The notes under the pieces: model-generated | Database searches by the model: none | The model's input: only the letters and a program-made list of their open reading frames with translations | Told to the model about the DNA's origin: nothing | Part shown: one piece after another, positions 18,166 to 27,224 of the stretch | How the letters are laid out: every line of letters begins with the position of its first letter | Position numbering within the stretch: the stretch's first letter is position 1 | DNA from: Conexibacter sp. CPCC 205762 | Lineage (GTDB): Bacteria; Actinomycetota; Thermoleophilia; Solirubrobacterales; Solirubrobacteraceae | DNA length: 64,000 nucleotides | Direction of reading: 5' to 3' | Assembly: GCF_030646155.1 (NCBI RefSeq) | Contig: NZ_JAUTDN010000011.1 | Span: 1 to 64,000, forward strand | Made by a program: the position numbers and the translations under genes

Positions 18166-19191
18166 CTAGGCGTCCGCCCGCGCGGCCGCCAGCTCGCCCG
18201 GCCGCTTCGGCTCGGCGCCGGGCTCGTGCAGCCAGCAGGCGACCTCGCGGCCGCGGCCGATCGCGATCTGCTCGGGCTCGTCGACGCGGCATCTGTCGAA
18301 GGCGTAGGGGCAGCGGGGGTGGAAGCGGCAGCCGGAGGGCGGGGCGCTGGGGTCGGGGACCTCGCCGGCGAGCGCGACGGGGAGGGTGCGCTCGCCGTCG
18401 GCGCGGGGGATCGCGCCGATCAGGGCCTCGGTGTAGGGGTGGGCGGGCAGCTCCCACAGCTCGCCGGAGGGGACCTGCTCGACCAGCTTGCCGAGGTACA
18501 TCACCGCCACCTCGTCGACGATGTGCTGGACGATCGCGAGGTCGTGGGAGATCAGCACCAGCGCCAGGTCCAGCTCGCGCGAGAGGCGCACGAGCAGGTT
18601 GGCGATCTGCGCCTGGGCAGAGGCGTCCAAAGACGACAAGGGCTCGTCGAGCACGATCACCGTCGGGTCCGCAGCCAGTGCACGCGCAATCGCGATCCGC
18701 TGGCGCTGGCCGCCGGAGAACTGGTGCGCGAAGCGATCGGCGGCGTTCGCCGGCAGGCCGACGAGCGACAGCAGCTCGGTGACGCGCTCTCTCAGCGAGC
18801 CCGTGCCGCCGGCTCTCGAGCCGGACCACGCCATCTGCAGCGCCTCCGCCAGCTGGGCCCCGATTCTGCGCCGCGGGTTGAGCGACGAGAAGGGGTTCTG
18901 GAAGACCATCTGCAGACGCGTCTCCTCGATCGGGCGGGCGCGCCGCGTCAGCGGCGACAGCTCCCGGCCCTCGAAGACGATTCTGCCCGAGCGCGGTCTC
19001 TCCAGGCCGACGATCGCCTTCGCGAGCGTCGACTTGCCGCAGCCCGACTCGCCCACCAGGCCGACGATCTGGCCGCGGCCGACCGTCAGCGAGACGCCGG
19101 CGACGGCACGCACCGGGTCGCGGTCGCGGCGCTCGTAGACGACCTCGACATCGGTGACCTCCAGCGCGGGTGCGGTTGCGACGGCGCTCAT
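18166..19191 (-). CDS. Dipeptide/oligopeptide ABC transporter ATPase (DppF-like)
   Basis: 341 residues. Walker A GESGCGKST, Q-loop VFQNPFSSL, signature FSGGQRQRIAIARAL, Walker B VIVLDEPLSSLD, switch His in LISHDL, and the C-terminal oligopeptide-ATPase extension with GCRFHPRCPYAFDRC. Last gene of the five-gene importer operon, overlapping the DppD-like gene by ATGA. It powers uptake at the inner face of the membrane. The PPTP-like nickel importers share this layout, but two peptidases nearby favour peptides. Confidence 0.9.
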   Translation of the reverse strand: MSAVATAPALEVTDVEVVYERRDRDPVRAVAGVSLTVGRGQIVGLVGESGCGKSTLAKAIVGLERPRSGRIVFEGRELSPLTRRARPIEETRLQMVFQNPFSSLNPRRRIGAQLAEALQMAWSGSRAGGTGSLRERVTELLSLVGLPANAADRFAHQFSGGQRQRIAIARALAADPTVIVLDEPLSSLDASAQAQIANLLVRLSRELDLALVLISHDLAIVQHIVDEVAVMYLGKLVEQVPSGELWELPAHPYTEALIGAIPRADGERTLPVALAGEVPDPSAPPSGCRFHPRCPYAFDRCRVDEPEQIAIGRGREVACWLHEPGAEPKRPGELAAARADA

Positions 19192-20177
19192 GCGACGACC
19201 TCCTCCGAAGCGACGTCTCTCATCGTCACGATGCACGCGGCCGCATGGTCGCCGCGCCGCAGCAGCGGCGGCACGCCCTCCTTGCAGGCATCGACCGCCA
19301 GCGCGCAGCGCGGGTGGAAGGCGCAGCCGCGCGGCGGGTCCAGCGGCGAGGCGGGCACGCCGGGGATCGATCTCAGCTCGGTGCCCGCGCCGAGGCCCGG
19401 CTGCGGCAGCGAGCCGAGCAGGCCGCGCGTGTACGGGTGCGACGGCTGCTTCAGCACGTCGCGCGCGTCGCCGGACTCGATCACGCGGCCGGCGTACATG
19501 ACCGAGATCCGCTCCGCGATCGACGACATCACGCCGAGGTCGTGGGTGATCAGCACGACCGCCATCCCCTTCTCTCTGCGCAGGCGGTCCAGCAGCGCGA
19601 GGATGCCGGCCTGCACCGTCACGTCGAGCGCGGTCGTCGGCTCGTCGGCGATCAGGATCTGCGGCTCGCACATCAGCGCGATCGCGATCGCGATCCGCTG
19701 GCGCATGCCGCCGGAGAACTCGTGCGGGTAGGCGCGCAGCGCGGCCTCGCCGTCGGGGATCCGCACGTCCTCCAGCATCTGCGCGGCGCGCGCGGCGGCC
19801 TCGCCCTTCGACAGCCCGAGGTGCTTGCGCGCGTGCTCGGTCAGCTGCTTGCCGACCGTCAGCATCGGGTGCAGCGAGGTCATCGGGTCCTGGAAGACCA
19901 TCGACAGGTCTCTGCCGCGCAGCGCCTGGCGCGCCTTCTTGTCGGCCGAGAGGATGTCGCGCCCGGCGAAGCTCGCGCGGCCGTGGACCGTGCCGCCGCG
20001 CGGCAGCAGCCCGAGCAGCGACAGCATCGTCATCGTCTTGCCGGAGCCGGACTCGCCGGCGATGCCGTAGATCTGCCCGGCCTCGACGGCGAGGTCGACC
20101 TCGTGCACGACCGCGCGCGAACCTGCCGGCGTCGGCAGTCTGATCGACAGGCCTTGGAGTTCAAGCAGCGCGCTCAC
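19188..20177 (-). CDS. Dipeptide/oligopeptide ABC transporter ATPase (DppD-like)
   Basis: 329 residues. Walker A GESGSGKTM, Q-loop VFQDPMTSLHP, signature FSGGMRQRIAIAIAL, Walker B ILIADEPTTALD, switch His in ITHDLGV, and the Cys-containing C-terminal motif GCAFHPRCALAVDAC. The GTG start (20177) overlaps the permease stop as GTGA and has GGAGGAGG just upstream. It forms the heterodimeric motor with the DppF-like ATPase. Confidence 0.9.
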   Translation of the reverse strand: MSALLELQGLSIRLPTPAGSRAVVHEVDLAVEAGQIYGIAGESGSGKTMTMLSLLGLLPRGGTVHGRASFAGRDILSADKKARQALRGRDLSMVFQDPMTSLHPMLTVGKQLTEHARKHLGLSKGEAAARAAQMLEDVRIPDGEAALRAYPHEFSGGMRQRIAIAIALMCEPQILIADEPTTALDVTVQAGILALLDRLRREKGMAVVLITHDLGVMSSIAERISVMYAGRVIESGDARDVLKQPSHPYTRGLLGSLPQPGLGAGTELRSIPGVPASPLDPPRGCAFHPRCALAVDACKEGVPPLLRRGDHAAACIVTMRDVASEEVVA

Positions 20178-21103
20178 GCGTCCTCCTCCACGGACTCGGA
20201 CCCGCCGCGCGCGCCCGAGCCGATCTGCGACTGCGGGTCGAAGACGTCGCGCAGCCCGTCGCCGATGAAGTTGAAGGCGAGCGCGGCGCTGAAGATCGCC
20301 AGGCCGGGGAAGGTCGCCATCCACCAGTTCTGGAAGTACTGCGTGCCGACCGAGATCATCGAGCCCCACTCCGGCGTCGGCGGCTGCGTGCCGAGACCGA
20401 GGAACGAGAGGCCGGCGAGCAGCAGCAGCGCGTCGGCGAGGTAGATCGTCGCCAGCACGATGATCGGGCCCATCACGTTCGGCAGGACCTCCTTCCACAT
20501 CGCGCGGCGCGCGGAGGCGCCGTGGAGGCGGAACGCCTGCACGTACTCGGCCTGCCCGATCGACAGCACGAGCGAGCGCACGACGCGCGCGTAGATCGGC
20601 CACGTGACCGTCACCAGCGCCAGCACGGCGTTGCGCGTCGAGGGGCCGAGCGAGGCGGTCACGACCATCGCCAGCACGATCGCCGGGAAGGCCGAGAAGA
20701 GGTCGGCGAGGCGCATGATCAGGCCGTCGACCCAGCCGCCGACGTAGCCGGCGACGACGCCGAGCGTGGTCCCGAGCGTGCCGGCGCAGAGCACCAGCAG
20801 GACCGCCAGCGGCAGCGAGTTGCGCGCCGCGACGAGCACGCGGCTCAAGATGTCGCGGCCCAGCTCGTCGGTCCCGAACGGGTGCGCGCCGCTCGGCGCC
20901 TGCGTGATCGCGAAGTCCTGCGCGAGCGGGTCGTGCGGCGCCAGCAGCGGCGCGAAGATCGCGACGACGATCCAGATCGCGGCGATCGTCAGCCCGATCA
21001 GCATCGTCGGCTGGCGCCACCACGAGCGCGCGGCCGAACGCGAGCGCGAGCGCTTGAAGCGGCGCAGGCGCGAGGGCGGCAGCGCAGCGTCGACGGCGCT
21101 CAT
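20174..21103 (-). CDS. Peptide ABC transporter permease (DppC-like)
   Basis: 309 residues. A cytoplasmic N-terminus rich in Arg precedes TM1 (MLIGLTIAAIWIVVAIFAPLLAP). The loop HPFGTDELGRDILSRV is diagnostic of DppC/OppC proteins, and the EAA coupling loop is YVQAFRLHGASARRAMWKEVLPN. About six membrane segments. Overlaps both neighbouring genes by four bases. Confidence 0.92.
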   Translation of the reverse strand: MSAVDAALPPSRLRRFKRSRSRSAARSWWRQPTMLIGLTIAAIWIVVAIFAPLLAPHDPLAQDFAITQAPSGAHPFGTDELGRDILSRVLVAARNSLPLAVLLVLCAGTLGTTLGVVAGYVGGWVDGLIMRLADLFSAFPAIVLAMVVTASLGPSTRNAVLALVTVTWPIYARVVRSLVLSIGQAEYVQAFRLHGASARRAMWKEVLPNVMGPIIVLATIYLADALLLLAGLSFLGLGTQPPTPEWGSMISVGTQYFQNWWMATFPGLAIFSAALAFNFIGDGLRDVFDPQSQIGSGARGGSESVEEDA

Positions 21104-22182
21104 GAGAGCCGCACCCGCGGGTCGATGACGGCGTAGAGGAGGTCGACGATCAGGTTCACGATCACGTAGACGAGCGCGATGAAGATCGACACGCCCATGA
21201 TCGCGGGCAGGTCGAGCGAGACGGCGCTCTTGTAGGCGTACTGGCCGATGCCGGGCCAGTTGAAGATGTTCTCGACGAGCACCGCGCCGGCCAGCACGTT
21301 GGCGAAGACGAGGCCCATCACGGTCACGATCGAGGGCAGCGCGGCGCGCAGGATGTAGCGCGTCACGACGGTGAACTCCGACAGCCCCTTGGCGCGCGCG
21401 GCGCGCACGTAGTCGGCGTGGAGCACCTCCAGCACCGCCGAGCGCGTGTAGCGCGAGATCAGCGAGACGGAGTACAGGACGAGCACGCCGCCGGGCAGGA
21501 TCAGGTGCTTGAAGGCGTCCCAGAAGGTGTTGAGGTTGCCGTCGAGCAGCGCGTCGACCGTGTTGAAGCCGGTGACGTCGGTCGGGGGCGTGGTCGTCGG
21601 GTCCAGCCGCCCGCCGCCGGGCAGCAGCCCCCATTTGAAGAAGAAGAGGTAGAGGCCGAGCAGGCCGAGCCAGAACATCGGCACGGAGATGCCGGCGAGC
21701 GTGAAGACGCGCAGGCCGTGGTCGACCGCTCTGTCGCGCTTGAGCGCCGCGAGCACGCCGAAGCCGACGCCGAATATCGTCGAGAAGACGATCGCGAAGA
21801 CGGCCAGCTCGGCCGTCGCCGGGACCAGCTTCGAGAGGTCGTCGGTGACCGGCTGGTGGGTCTGCTGGGAGACGCCGAGGTCACCCTGGACGAGGTTGCC
21901 GAGGTAGTTGACGTACTGCACCGGCAGCGGGTCGTCGAGCCCGTACTTCTCGTGGAACGCTCTGATCGACTCGGGCGTCGGGTGCTGACCGAGGTTGGCC
22001 AGCGCCGGGTCGCCCGGGACCGCCTGCGTCAGCAGGAACGAGATCAGCGTGATCCCGATCAGCAGCAGCACCAGCGCGCCGAGACGGCGCGCCAGGAAGC
22101 GGACAAGCGGCCGGTGCGAGCGAGACGTCCGTCTCGCCCGCACCGGCGCCGCGGGGACGCGGGATGTGTCAGTTGCTGCCAA
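21100..22182 (-). CDS. Peptide ABC transporter permease (DppB-like)
   Basis: Up to 360 residues. FLARRLGALVLLLIGITLISFLLTQAVPGDP is the typical DppB first helix and motif, followed by the periplasmic region, and the EAA loop DYVRAARAKGLSEFTVVTRYILRAALP. The start is uncertain: the TTG at 22182 overlaps the binding-protein gene by 14 bases, while a GTG at 22143 would begin just after it. The conserved sequence starts well inside either choice. It pairs with the DppC-like permease. Confidence 0.88.
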   Translation of the reverse strand: MAATDTSRVPAAPVRARRTSRSHRPLVRFLARRLGALVLLLIGITLISFLLTQAVPGDPALANLGQHPTPESIRAFHEKYGLDDPLPVQYVNYLGNLVQGDLGVSQQTHQPVTDDLSKLVPATAELAVFAIVFSTIFGVGFGVLAALKRDRAVDHGLRVFTLAGISVPMFWLGLLGLYLFFFKWGLLPGGGRLDPTTTPPTDVTGFNTVDALLDGNLNTFWDAFKHLILPGGVLVLYSVSLISRYTRSAVLEVLHADYVRAARAKGLSEFTVVTRYILRAALPSIVTVMGLVFANVLAGAVLVENIFNWPGIGQYAYKSAVSLDLPAIMGVSIFIALVYVIVNLIVDLLYAVIDPRVRLS

Positions 22183-23812
22183 CGGCCGGGATGTTGAGGG
22201 TGTACGTCGGGTCCAGCACGACGTTCGAGAGCGTTCTCGAACCGACGATCGCCTGCGCGGGCTGGAACAGCGGCATGAACGGGGAGTCCTCGTTCAGGCC
22301 TCTCTGGAACTCCTGGAACAGGGTGCCACGCTCGGCGTCGTCGAGCGTGCTGCCCGCTCTGGCGCCGAGGTCGGCCAGCTGCGGGTTCATCTCGCGGACG
22401 TATCTGTTGTCGGCCGCGCGGGAGGTGCCCGGCGCGCCCGGCGCGTAGACGAGGTAGTCGTTCGGGTCCGGGTAGTCCGGGCCCCAGTACGAGACGCTCA
22501 TCTGGTTCTTGCCGGCGGCGTAGTCGGCGAGGAAGGTCACGGCCGGCGTGCCCTTCAGCTCGACGTCGATGCCGATCTTCTGCAGGTCGGACTTGACCTT
22601 CTGCGCGATCGAGGAGAACGAGACGCCGTTGGGCGTCGCGTCGGACGGGAACGCCAGCTCGACCTTGATGTTCGACTTGCCCGACTTCGCCAGCTCGGCT
22701 CTCGCCGCGTCGAGGTCGGTTCTGACGGCGTCGGCGGCGGTCAGCGCGCCGAGGAACTGCGACGGGATCACGCCCGGCGCCTGCACCGCGCCCTCGCCCG
22801 ACAGTCTCGTGTAGCCCTCGTAGTCGAGCGCGAGGCGGATCGCTCTGCGGACGTTCTCGTCGCCGGTCGGCGAGATCGACTCGTTCATGTTCGCCTCGAC
22901 GTCGAAGACGTTGACCGAGGCGTCCGTTCTGACCTGCAGCGCGTCGTTGCCGGCGACCGTGCCGGCCTGCTGGGCGGAGAGGTCGAGCGCGATCTCGTTG
23001 GCGCCGCGCTGCACGTTCAGCAGCTGCGTCGGCGCGGCCATGTTGCGCACGACGACCTTCGGGAAGCCGGAGAAGTCTCTCCAGTATCTGGGGTTCGACG
23101 CGAGCGTGTACTGCTGGTTCTGCTGGCCCGCCTCGAGCGTGTAGGCGCCGGAGCCGGCAGAGGTCTTCTGCAGGAACGCCTCGGCTCTGTCGCTTCTGTC
23201 GGCGTCCTTGGCGGCGCTGCCGCCGTTGGCCTCGACGACTCTCGAGTTGAGGATCGAGGTCGGCGGCGTCGCGAGGATGCGCAGCAGCGCCGGGTTCGAC
23301 GTCTTGGAGGTGACGACGACCGTTCTCGCGTCAGGCGCTCTCACCGTCACGCCTTCGAGCAGGAACGAGCCAGGGCCCTTGAGGTTGACGAGCCGGTCGA
23401 GCGAGAAGACGACGTCGGCCGAGGTGACGGGCGTGCCGTCGGAGAAGACCGCGCTGTCGTCGAGCGTGAAGGTGAACTGCTTCGCGTCGTCGCTGCCTCT
23501 CCAGGAGGCGGCGAGGCCGGCGACCGGGTCGGTCTTGCCGGGCTCGAACGTCACGAGCGTGTCGTACATCGCGTGCACGAGCATGTTGTTCGTCGGCGTG
23601 AACTGACGCTGCGGGTCGACGCCTCTGTCGACGAACGACTGGTCGACGACGAGCGTGCCGGTCGCCGCGCCGCCGCTGGCGCCGGTCGAGGTGCCGGCCG
23701 AGCTGCCGCTGTCGGCAGAGCCGCTGTCACCGTTGCCGCCGCCGCATCCGGCGACCGCGAGCGCACCCGCGATGGCGGCGGCGCCGACAGCCTTTCCAAT
23801 GGTGCTGCGCAT
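22169..23812 (-). CDS. Peptide-binding lipoprotein, family 5 (DppA-like)
   Basis: 547 residues. The signal peptide ends in the lipobox AVAGC, giving a membrane-anchored lipoprotein, followed by a low-complexity Gly/Ser linker (GGGNGDSGSADSGS). Family 5 motifs follow: LVVDQSFVDRGVDPQRQF, VTSADVVFSLDRL, NENVRRAIRLALDYEG-like GDENVRRAIRLALD, and QMSVSYWGPDYPDPNDY. It is the extracytoplasmic receptor that sets the specificity of the importer. First gene of the operon, divergent from the flavoenzyme gene across 23813-23906, so the two may be co-regulated. Confidence 0.9.
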   Translation of the reverse strand: MRSTIGKAVGAAAIAGALAVAGCGGGNGDSGSADSGSSAGTSTGASGGAATGTLVVDQSFVDRGVDPQRQFTPTNNMLVHAMYDTLVTFEPGKTDPVAGLAASWRGSDDAKQFTFTLDDSAVFSDGTPVTSADVVFSLDRLVNLKGPGSFLLEGVTVRAPDARTVVVTSKTSNPALLRILATPPTSILNSRVVEANGGSAAKDADRSDRAEAFLQKTSAGSGAYTLEAGQQNQQYTLASNPRYWRDFSGFPKVVVRNMAAPTQLLNVQRGANEIALDLSAQQAGTVAGNDALQVRTDASVNVFDVEANMNESISPTGDENVRRAIRLALDYEGYTRLSGEGAVQAPGVIPSQFLGALTAADAVRTDLDAARAELAKSGKSNIKVELAFPSDATPNGVSFSSIAQKVKSDLQKIGIDVELKGTPAVTFLADYAAGKNQMSVSYWGPDYPDPNDYLVYAPGAPGTSRAADNRYVREMNPQLADLGARAGSTLDDAERGTLFQEFQRGLNEDSPFMPLFQPAQAIVGSRTLSNVVLDPTYTLNIPAVGSN

Positions 23813-23906
23813 AGTTGGACTCGCTCCCTTGATGCTCTGACGTACCTGCGAACTGCCGTGCTCGGACGGGTCGAGCGTGGGCAGAGTATCCAGTATGCTG
23901 GCCGAC

Positions 23907-25076
23907 ATGTCCAGTTCACTGAACGACACAACGGTAGCCACGGTCGACGTCGCGGTCGTGGGAGCGGGGATCACCGGGCTGTCTGTGGCCTGGCATCTGA
24001 CGCAGCGCGGCCTCAGCGTCGCAGCGTTCGACGGGCGCGGGATCGGTTCTGGCGCGACCGCGATCCAGCCCGGCGGCGTGCGCCAGCAGTGGGGCACCGA
24101 GGTCGCGTGCAAGATGGCGCGCGAGGCCTTCTCCTTCTACGGCGAGATCGGCGAGCGGCTGCAGCCGGCCGTCGACCCCGGCATGACCGCCTGCGGCTAC
24201 CTGTTCGTCGCGCAGGGCGAGGCCGAGCTGGCCGCGCAGCGCGAGCGGCTGGAGCTGCAGCACCGCCTCGGCATCCCCTCCCGCGAGGTGACCGCGGCCG
24301 AGGCCGGCGCGCTGGTCGAGGGTCTTGACGCGGGCAACATCGTCGGCGGCGTCTGGTGCGACCAGGACGGCTACTTCGACCGCCCGCTCGCCGTCGTCGG
24401 CGCCTTCCACGAGGCGGCCGTGCGGGCCGGCGCGAGCTTCCACGACCTCGGCGTCGAGAAGATCTCGCGCGACGGTGATGGCTGGCTGCTGGACCTCAGA
24501 AGAGGCGCCAAGGCGCGCGCGCAGACGGTCGTCGTCGCGACCGCCTGGGACACGCCCACGCTGCTCTCCCCGCTCGGCATAGAGCTGCCGATCGAGAAGG
24601 AGCCGAAGTACCTCTTCTACTCCGACCCGATCAGAGAGCGCCTGCTGGAGCCGCTCGTGATCGCGCCCGAGAAGCACTTCGCCGCCAAGCAGCTCGCCGA
24701 CGGCTCCGTGCTCGCCTCCGACCTCGGCGCCGGCAACGCCAACCGCCCCGGTGAGAACAGAGAGATCTGGCACTCGAACGTGCGCCGCGCGATCACCGAG
24801 CTGCTGCCGATCCTCGAATACGTCTCCTTCCCGGTGCTGGTCGAGGGCTTCTACGACGTCACGCCCGACCGCCAGCCGGTGCTCGGCCCGCTGGAGGGCC
24901 ACGACGGCCTCTTCGTCGCCGCCGGCCTCAACGGCCGCGGCCTGATGATGGCGCCGACGATCGGCCGCGTGATCGCCGACGGGATCGTCAACGGCAAGAT
25001 GGACGACTGGATCGCCCCGCTGCACGCCGCGCGCTTCGCCGACGGCCAGCTGACGCCCGAGCTGCAGGTCGTCTGA
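23907..25076 (+). CDS. FAD-dependent amine/amino-acid oxidase (DAO family)
   Basis: About 389 residues. Rossmann motif DVAVVGAGITGLSVAWHLTQRGLSVAAFD near the start, GSGATAIQPGGVRQQW as in sarcosine/glycine oxidase-like enzymes, and the C-terminal FAD segment FYDVTPDRQPVLGPLEGHDGLFVAAGLNGRGL. It oxidises a secondary amine, D-amino acid or imino acid such as proline-derived products; the substrate is not readable. Starts at 23895 or 23907 are both in frame. The divergent peptide importer and nearby M24 peptidase suggest it acts on a released amino acid or its derivative. Confidence 0.85.
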   Translation: MSSSLNDTTVATVDVAVVGAGITGLSVAWHLTQRGLSVAAFDGRGIGSGATAIQPGGVRQQWGTEVACKMAREAFSFYGEIGERLQPAVDPGMTACGYLFVAQGEAELAAQRERLELQHRLGIPSREVTAAEAGALVEGLDAGNIVGGVWCDQDGYFDRPLAVVGAFHEAAVRAGASFHDLGVEKISRDGDGWLLDLRRGAKARAQTVVVATAWDTPTLLSPLGIELPIEKEPKYLFYSDPIRERLLEPLVIAPEKHFAAKQLADGSVLASDLGAGNANRPGENREIWHSNVRRAITELLPILEYVSFPVLVEGFYDVTPDRQPVLGPLEGHDGLFVAAGLNGRGLMMAPTIGRVIADGIVNGKMDDWIAPLHAARFADGQLTPELQVV

Positions 25077-25137
25077 GCCCGCGTCAGTCACGATGCCGAG
25101 TTATCGTGCAGACAACGTGTCCGTCACCCAGCAGACG

Positions 25138-25695
25138 ATGAGCCAGCAGGAGTTCGTCGGCGCCCAGCTGCGCGCGCTGCGCGCCGCCAGACGGCTGTCG
25201 CTCGGTGACGTCGCGAGAGAGACCGGCATCTCGGCCTCGTTCCTGTCGCTGGTCGAGAACGGCCGCAGCGACATCACGATCGGCCGCCTCACCCGCCTCG
25301 TCGACTACTACGGGATCACGATCACCGACCTGCTGCCGGCGCCCGGCAACCGGGATCCGGACGTCGTCAGGGCCGACGAGACGCGCCAGCTGCACTCGCC
25401 CGAGGAGGGCACGACGATCTTCCTGCTCTCCTCCGGCACCGACCGCGCGATGCTGCCGATGCTGCTGGAGCTGGCCCCGGGCGCCTCGCTCGCCGAGTCC
25501 GGCCACCACGCCGGCGAGGAGTTCGTCCACGTGCTCGCCGGCAGGCTGCTGCTGGAGGTCGACGCCGCTCCCCCGCACGAGCTGGGCGCCGGCGACTCCG
25601 CCTACTACGCCAGCGACCGGCCGCACATGTTCCGCAACGCCTCGCCCGACGAGCCGCTGCGGCTGATCTGCATCGACACGCCGCCGCCGATCTGA
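25138..25695 (+). CDS. XRE-cupin transcriptional regulator
   Basis: About 185 residues. The N-terminal lambda-repressor HTH is LRALRAARRLSLGDVARETGISASFLSLVENGRSDITIGRL; the C-terminal cupin (residues about 110-180) has GHHAGEEFVHVLAGRLLLEV and LGAGDSAYYASDRPHMFRN. Regulators of this class often control amino-acid or polyamine oxidation genes (PuuR is one). In-frame starts at 25093, 25117 and 25138 are all open and none has a clear ribosome site; I use the one nearest the HTH. It lies just after the flavoenzyme and probably senses a product of that pathway. Confidence 0.85.
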   Translation: MSQQEFVGAQLRALRAARRLSLGDVARETGISASFLSLVENGRSDITIGRLTRLVDYYGITITDLLPAPGNRDPDVVRADETRQLHSPEEGTTIFLLSSGTDRAMLPMLLELAPGASLAESGHHAGEEFVHVLAGRLLLEVDAAPPHELGAGDSAYYASDRPHMFRNASPDEPLRLICIDTPPPI

Positions 25696-25727
25696 TCGCG
25701 CTTGCACGCCGACCTAGAATCGGCTGC

Positions 25728-26339
25728 ATGAGTGAGTTCTTCTCGCGTGGGTTCGGCGGTCGCCGGCGACCGCCGGAAGGCAAGGCCGACCGGATCCCGC
25801 CCGGCCAGTACTACGAGGCCGGCTTCCCGGTCCTGACCGCCGGCCCGACGCCGACCGTCGAGACCGGCTCCTGGAGCTTCAGCGTCGACGGCGTCGTCGG
25901 CGCCGCCAGAAGCTGGAGCTGGGACGAGTTCCAGGCGCTGCCGGCGGAGGAGGTCCCCTGCGACATCCACTGCGTGACGAAGTGGACGAAGCTCGACACG
26001 AGCTTCCGCGGCGTCTCGGTCGACACGCTGCTGGCGGACGTCGAGCCGCTCGGCGGCTACGCGACCGCCTTCTCCTACGGCGGCTACACGACCAACCTCG
26101 CGCTGGAGGACCTGACCGACGGCAAGGCGTGGGTCGTGACCGAGTGGGAGGGCGAGCCGCTGCCGAGCGAGCACGGCGGCCCGGCGCGCCTGCTGGTCCC
26201 CCACCTCTACTTCTGGAAGTCGGCCAAGTGGGTCGCCGGCCTGCGGCTGATGGACCACGACGAGCCCGGCTTCTGGGAGTCGAACGGGTACCACATGCAC
26301 GGCGACCCGTGGCGTGAGGAGCGGTATTGGAACGACTGA
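25728..26339 (+). CDS. Sulfite-oxidase-family molybdopterin oxidoreductase
   Basis: 203 residues. Single oxidoreductase molybdopterin-binding domain: SWSWDEFQALPAEEVPCDIHCVTKWTKLDTSF, where the Cys of DIHCVTKW is the expected Mo-ligand position, then GYTTNLALEDL and HGGPARLLVPHLYFWKSAKWV. No signal peptide or haem domain is present, so this is a short cytoplasmic-type member, not MsrP or sulfite oxidase proper. Electron exchange is probably with the reductase encoded next, whose TTG start lies inside the end of this gene. Confidence 0.85.
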   Translation: MSEFFSRGFGGRRRPPEGKADRIPPGQYYEAGFPVLTAGPTPTVETGSWSFSVDGVVGAARSWSWDEFQALPAEEVPCDIHCVTKWTKLDTSFRGVSVDTLLADVEPLGGYATAFSYGGYTTNLALEDLTDGKAWVVTEWEGEPLPSEHGGPARLLVPHLYFWKSAKWVAGLRLMDHDEPGFWESNGYHMHGDPWREERYWND

Positions 26340-27076
26340 CGCCGGAGCCGGCCGCCGCGGTCGTGCCGAAGGCGCCCGGCAGATGGCAGATCGCGACCGT
26401 CACCGCGATCGCCGTCGAGACGCCGACGGTGAAGAGCTTCACGCTCGCGCTGCCGATCTGGATGCCGCATCTGCCGGGCCAGCACTACGACGTGCGGCTG
26501 ACCGCGCCCGACGGCTACCAGGCGCAGCGCTCGTACTCGATCGCCTCCTCGCCGCTGACCAGCGGCGAGATCCAGCTGACGATCGACCGCCTCGACGACG
26601 GCGAGGTCTCGCCCTGGTTCCACGACGTCGTCGAGGTCGGCGACAAGGTCGAGGTGCGCGGCCCGTTCGCCGCCTACTTCGTCTGGAGCGGCGAGCAGCC
26701 GGCGCTGCTGCTCGGCGGCGGCTCGGGCGTCGTGCCGCTGATGGCGATGCTGCGCCACAAGCGCCTCACCGCGCCGGAGCTGGAGATGCGGCTGATCTAC
26801 TCGGTGCGGCTGGCGACCGACGTCATCTACGCCGCCGAGCTGGCCGCGGGCGAGGAGACGCAGCTGACCTACACGCGCGTCCCGCCGCCCGGCTGGGAGG
26901 GTCACAGCGGCCGCGTCGACGCCGCGATGATCGCCGCCTCCGGCGTCGATCCGGCGCGCGGGACCGCCTTCGCCTGCGGCTCCAACGGCTTCGTCGAGAG
27001 CGCCTCGCGGCTGCTGCTCGACGCCGGCTTCGCGCCCGAGCGGATCAAGACCGAGCGCTACGGCCCGACCGGCTGA
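26327..27076 (+). CDS. Ferredoxin-NADP reductase-like FAD/NAD(P) oxidoreductase
   Basis: 249 residues. The FAD-binding motif is AQRSYSIASSP and the NAD(P)-binding motifs are LLLGGGSGVVPLMAMLRH and FACGSNGFVESASRLL, ending at the C-terminal YGPTG. The iron-sulphur domain of phthalate-dioxygenase-type reductases is absent. TTG start at 26327 with AGGAG 6-7 bases upstream, overlapping the molybdenum enzyme gene by 13 bases. The two probably form one redox system: NAD(P)H electrons through FAD to (or from) the Mo centre. Confidence 0.87.
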   Translation: MERLTPEPAAAVVPKAPGRWQIATVTAIAVETPTVKSFTLALPIWMPHLPGQHYDVRLTAPDGYQAQRSYSIASSPLTSGEIQLTIDRLDDGEVSPWFHDVVEVGDKVEVRGPFAAYFVWSGEQPALLLGGGSGVVPLMAMLRHKRLTAPELEMRLIYSVRLATDVIYAAELAAGEETQLTYTRVPPPGWEGHSGRVDAAMIAASGVDPARGTAFACGSNGFVESASRLLLDAGFAPERIKTERYGPTG

Positions 27077-27224
27077 GCGTTCGCAACCTCCGCGCGGAAC
27101 GCGCTCGCGGCCATTCGTTCGCCAACTGGCGAAATCACTCCGTTTCGGCGCGAAGGGTTTGGTAAAGATCGCCCCACAGGCGTATGCGAGCGCGCTACTG
27201 TCGGCAGGCACGCGGAGGTGCTCT

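Noticed and set aside
27159..27224. Longer start for potA at 27159
   Set aside because: No ribosome site, and the region looks like leader DNA; GGAGGTG before TTG 27225 is a better explanation.
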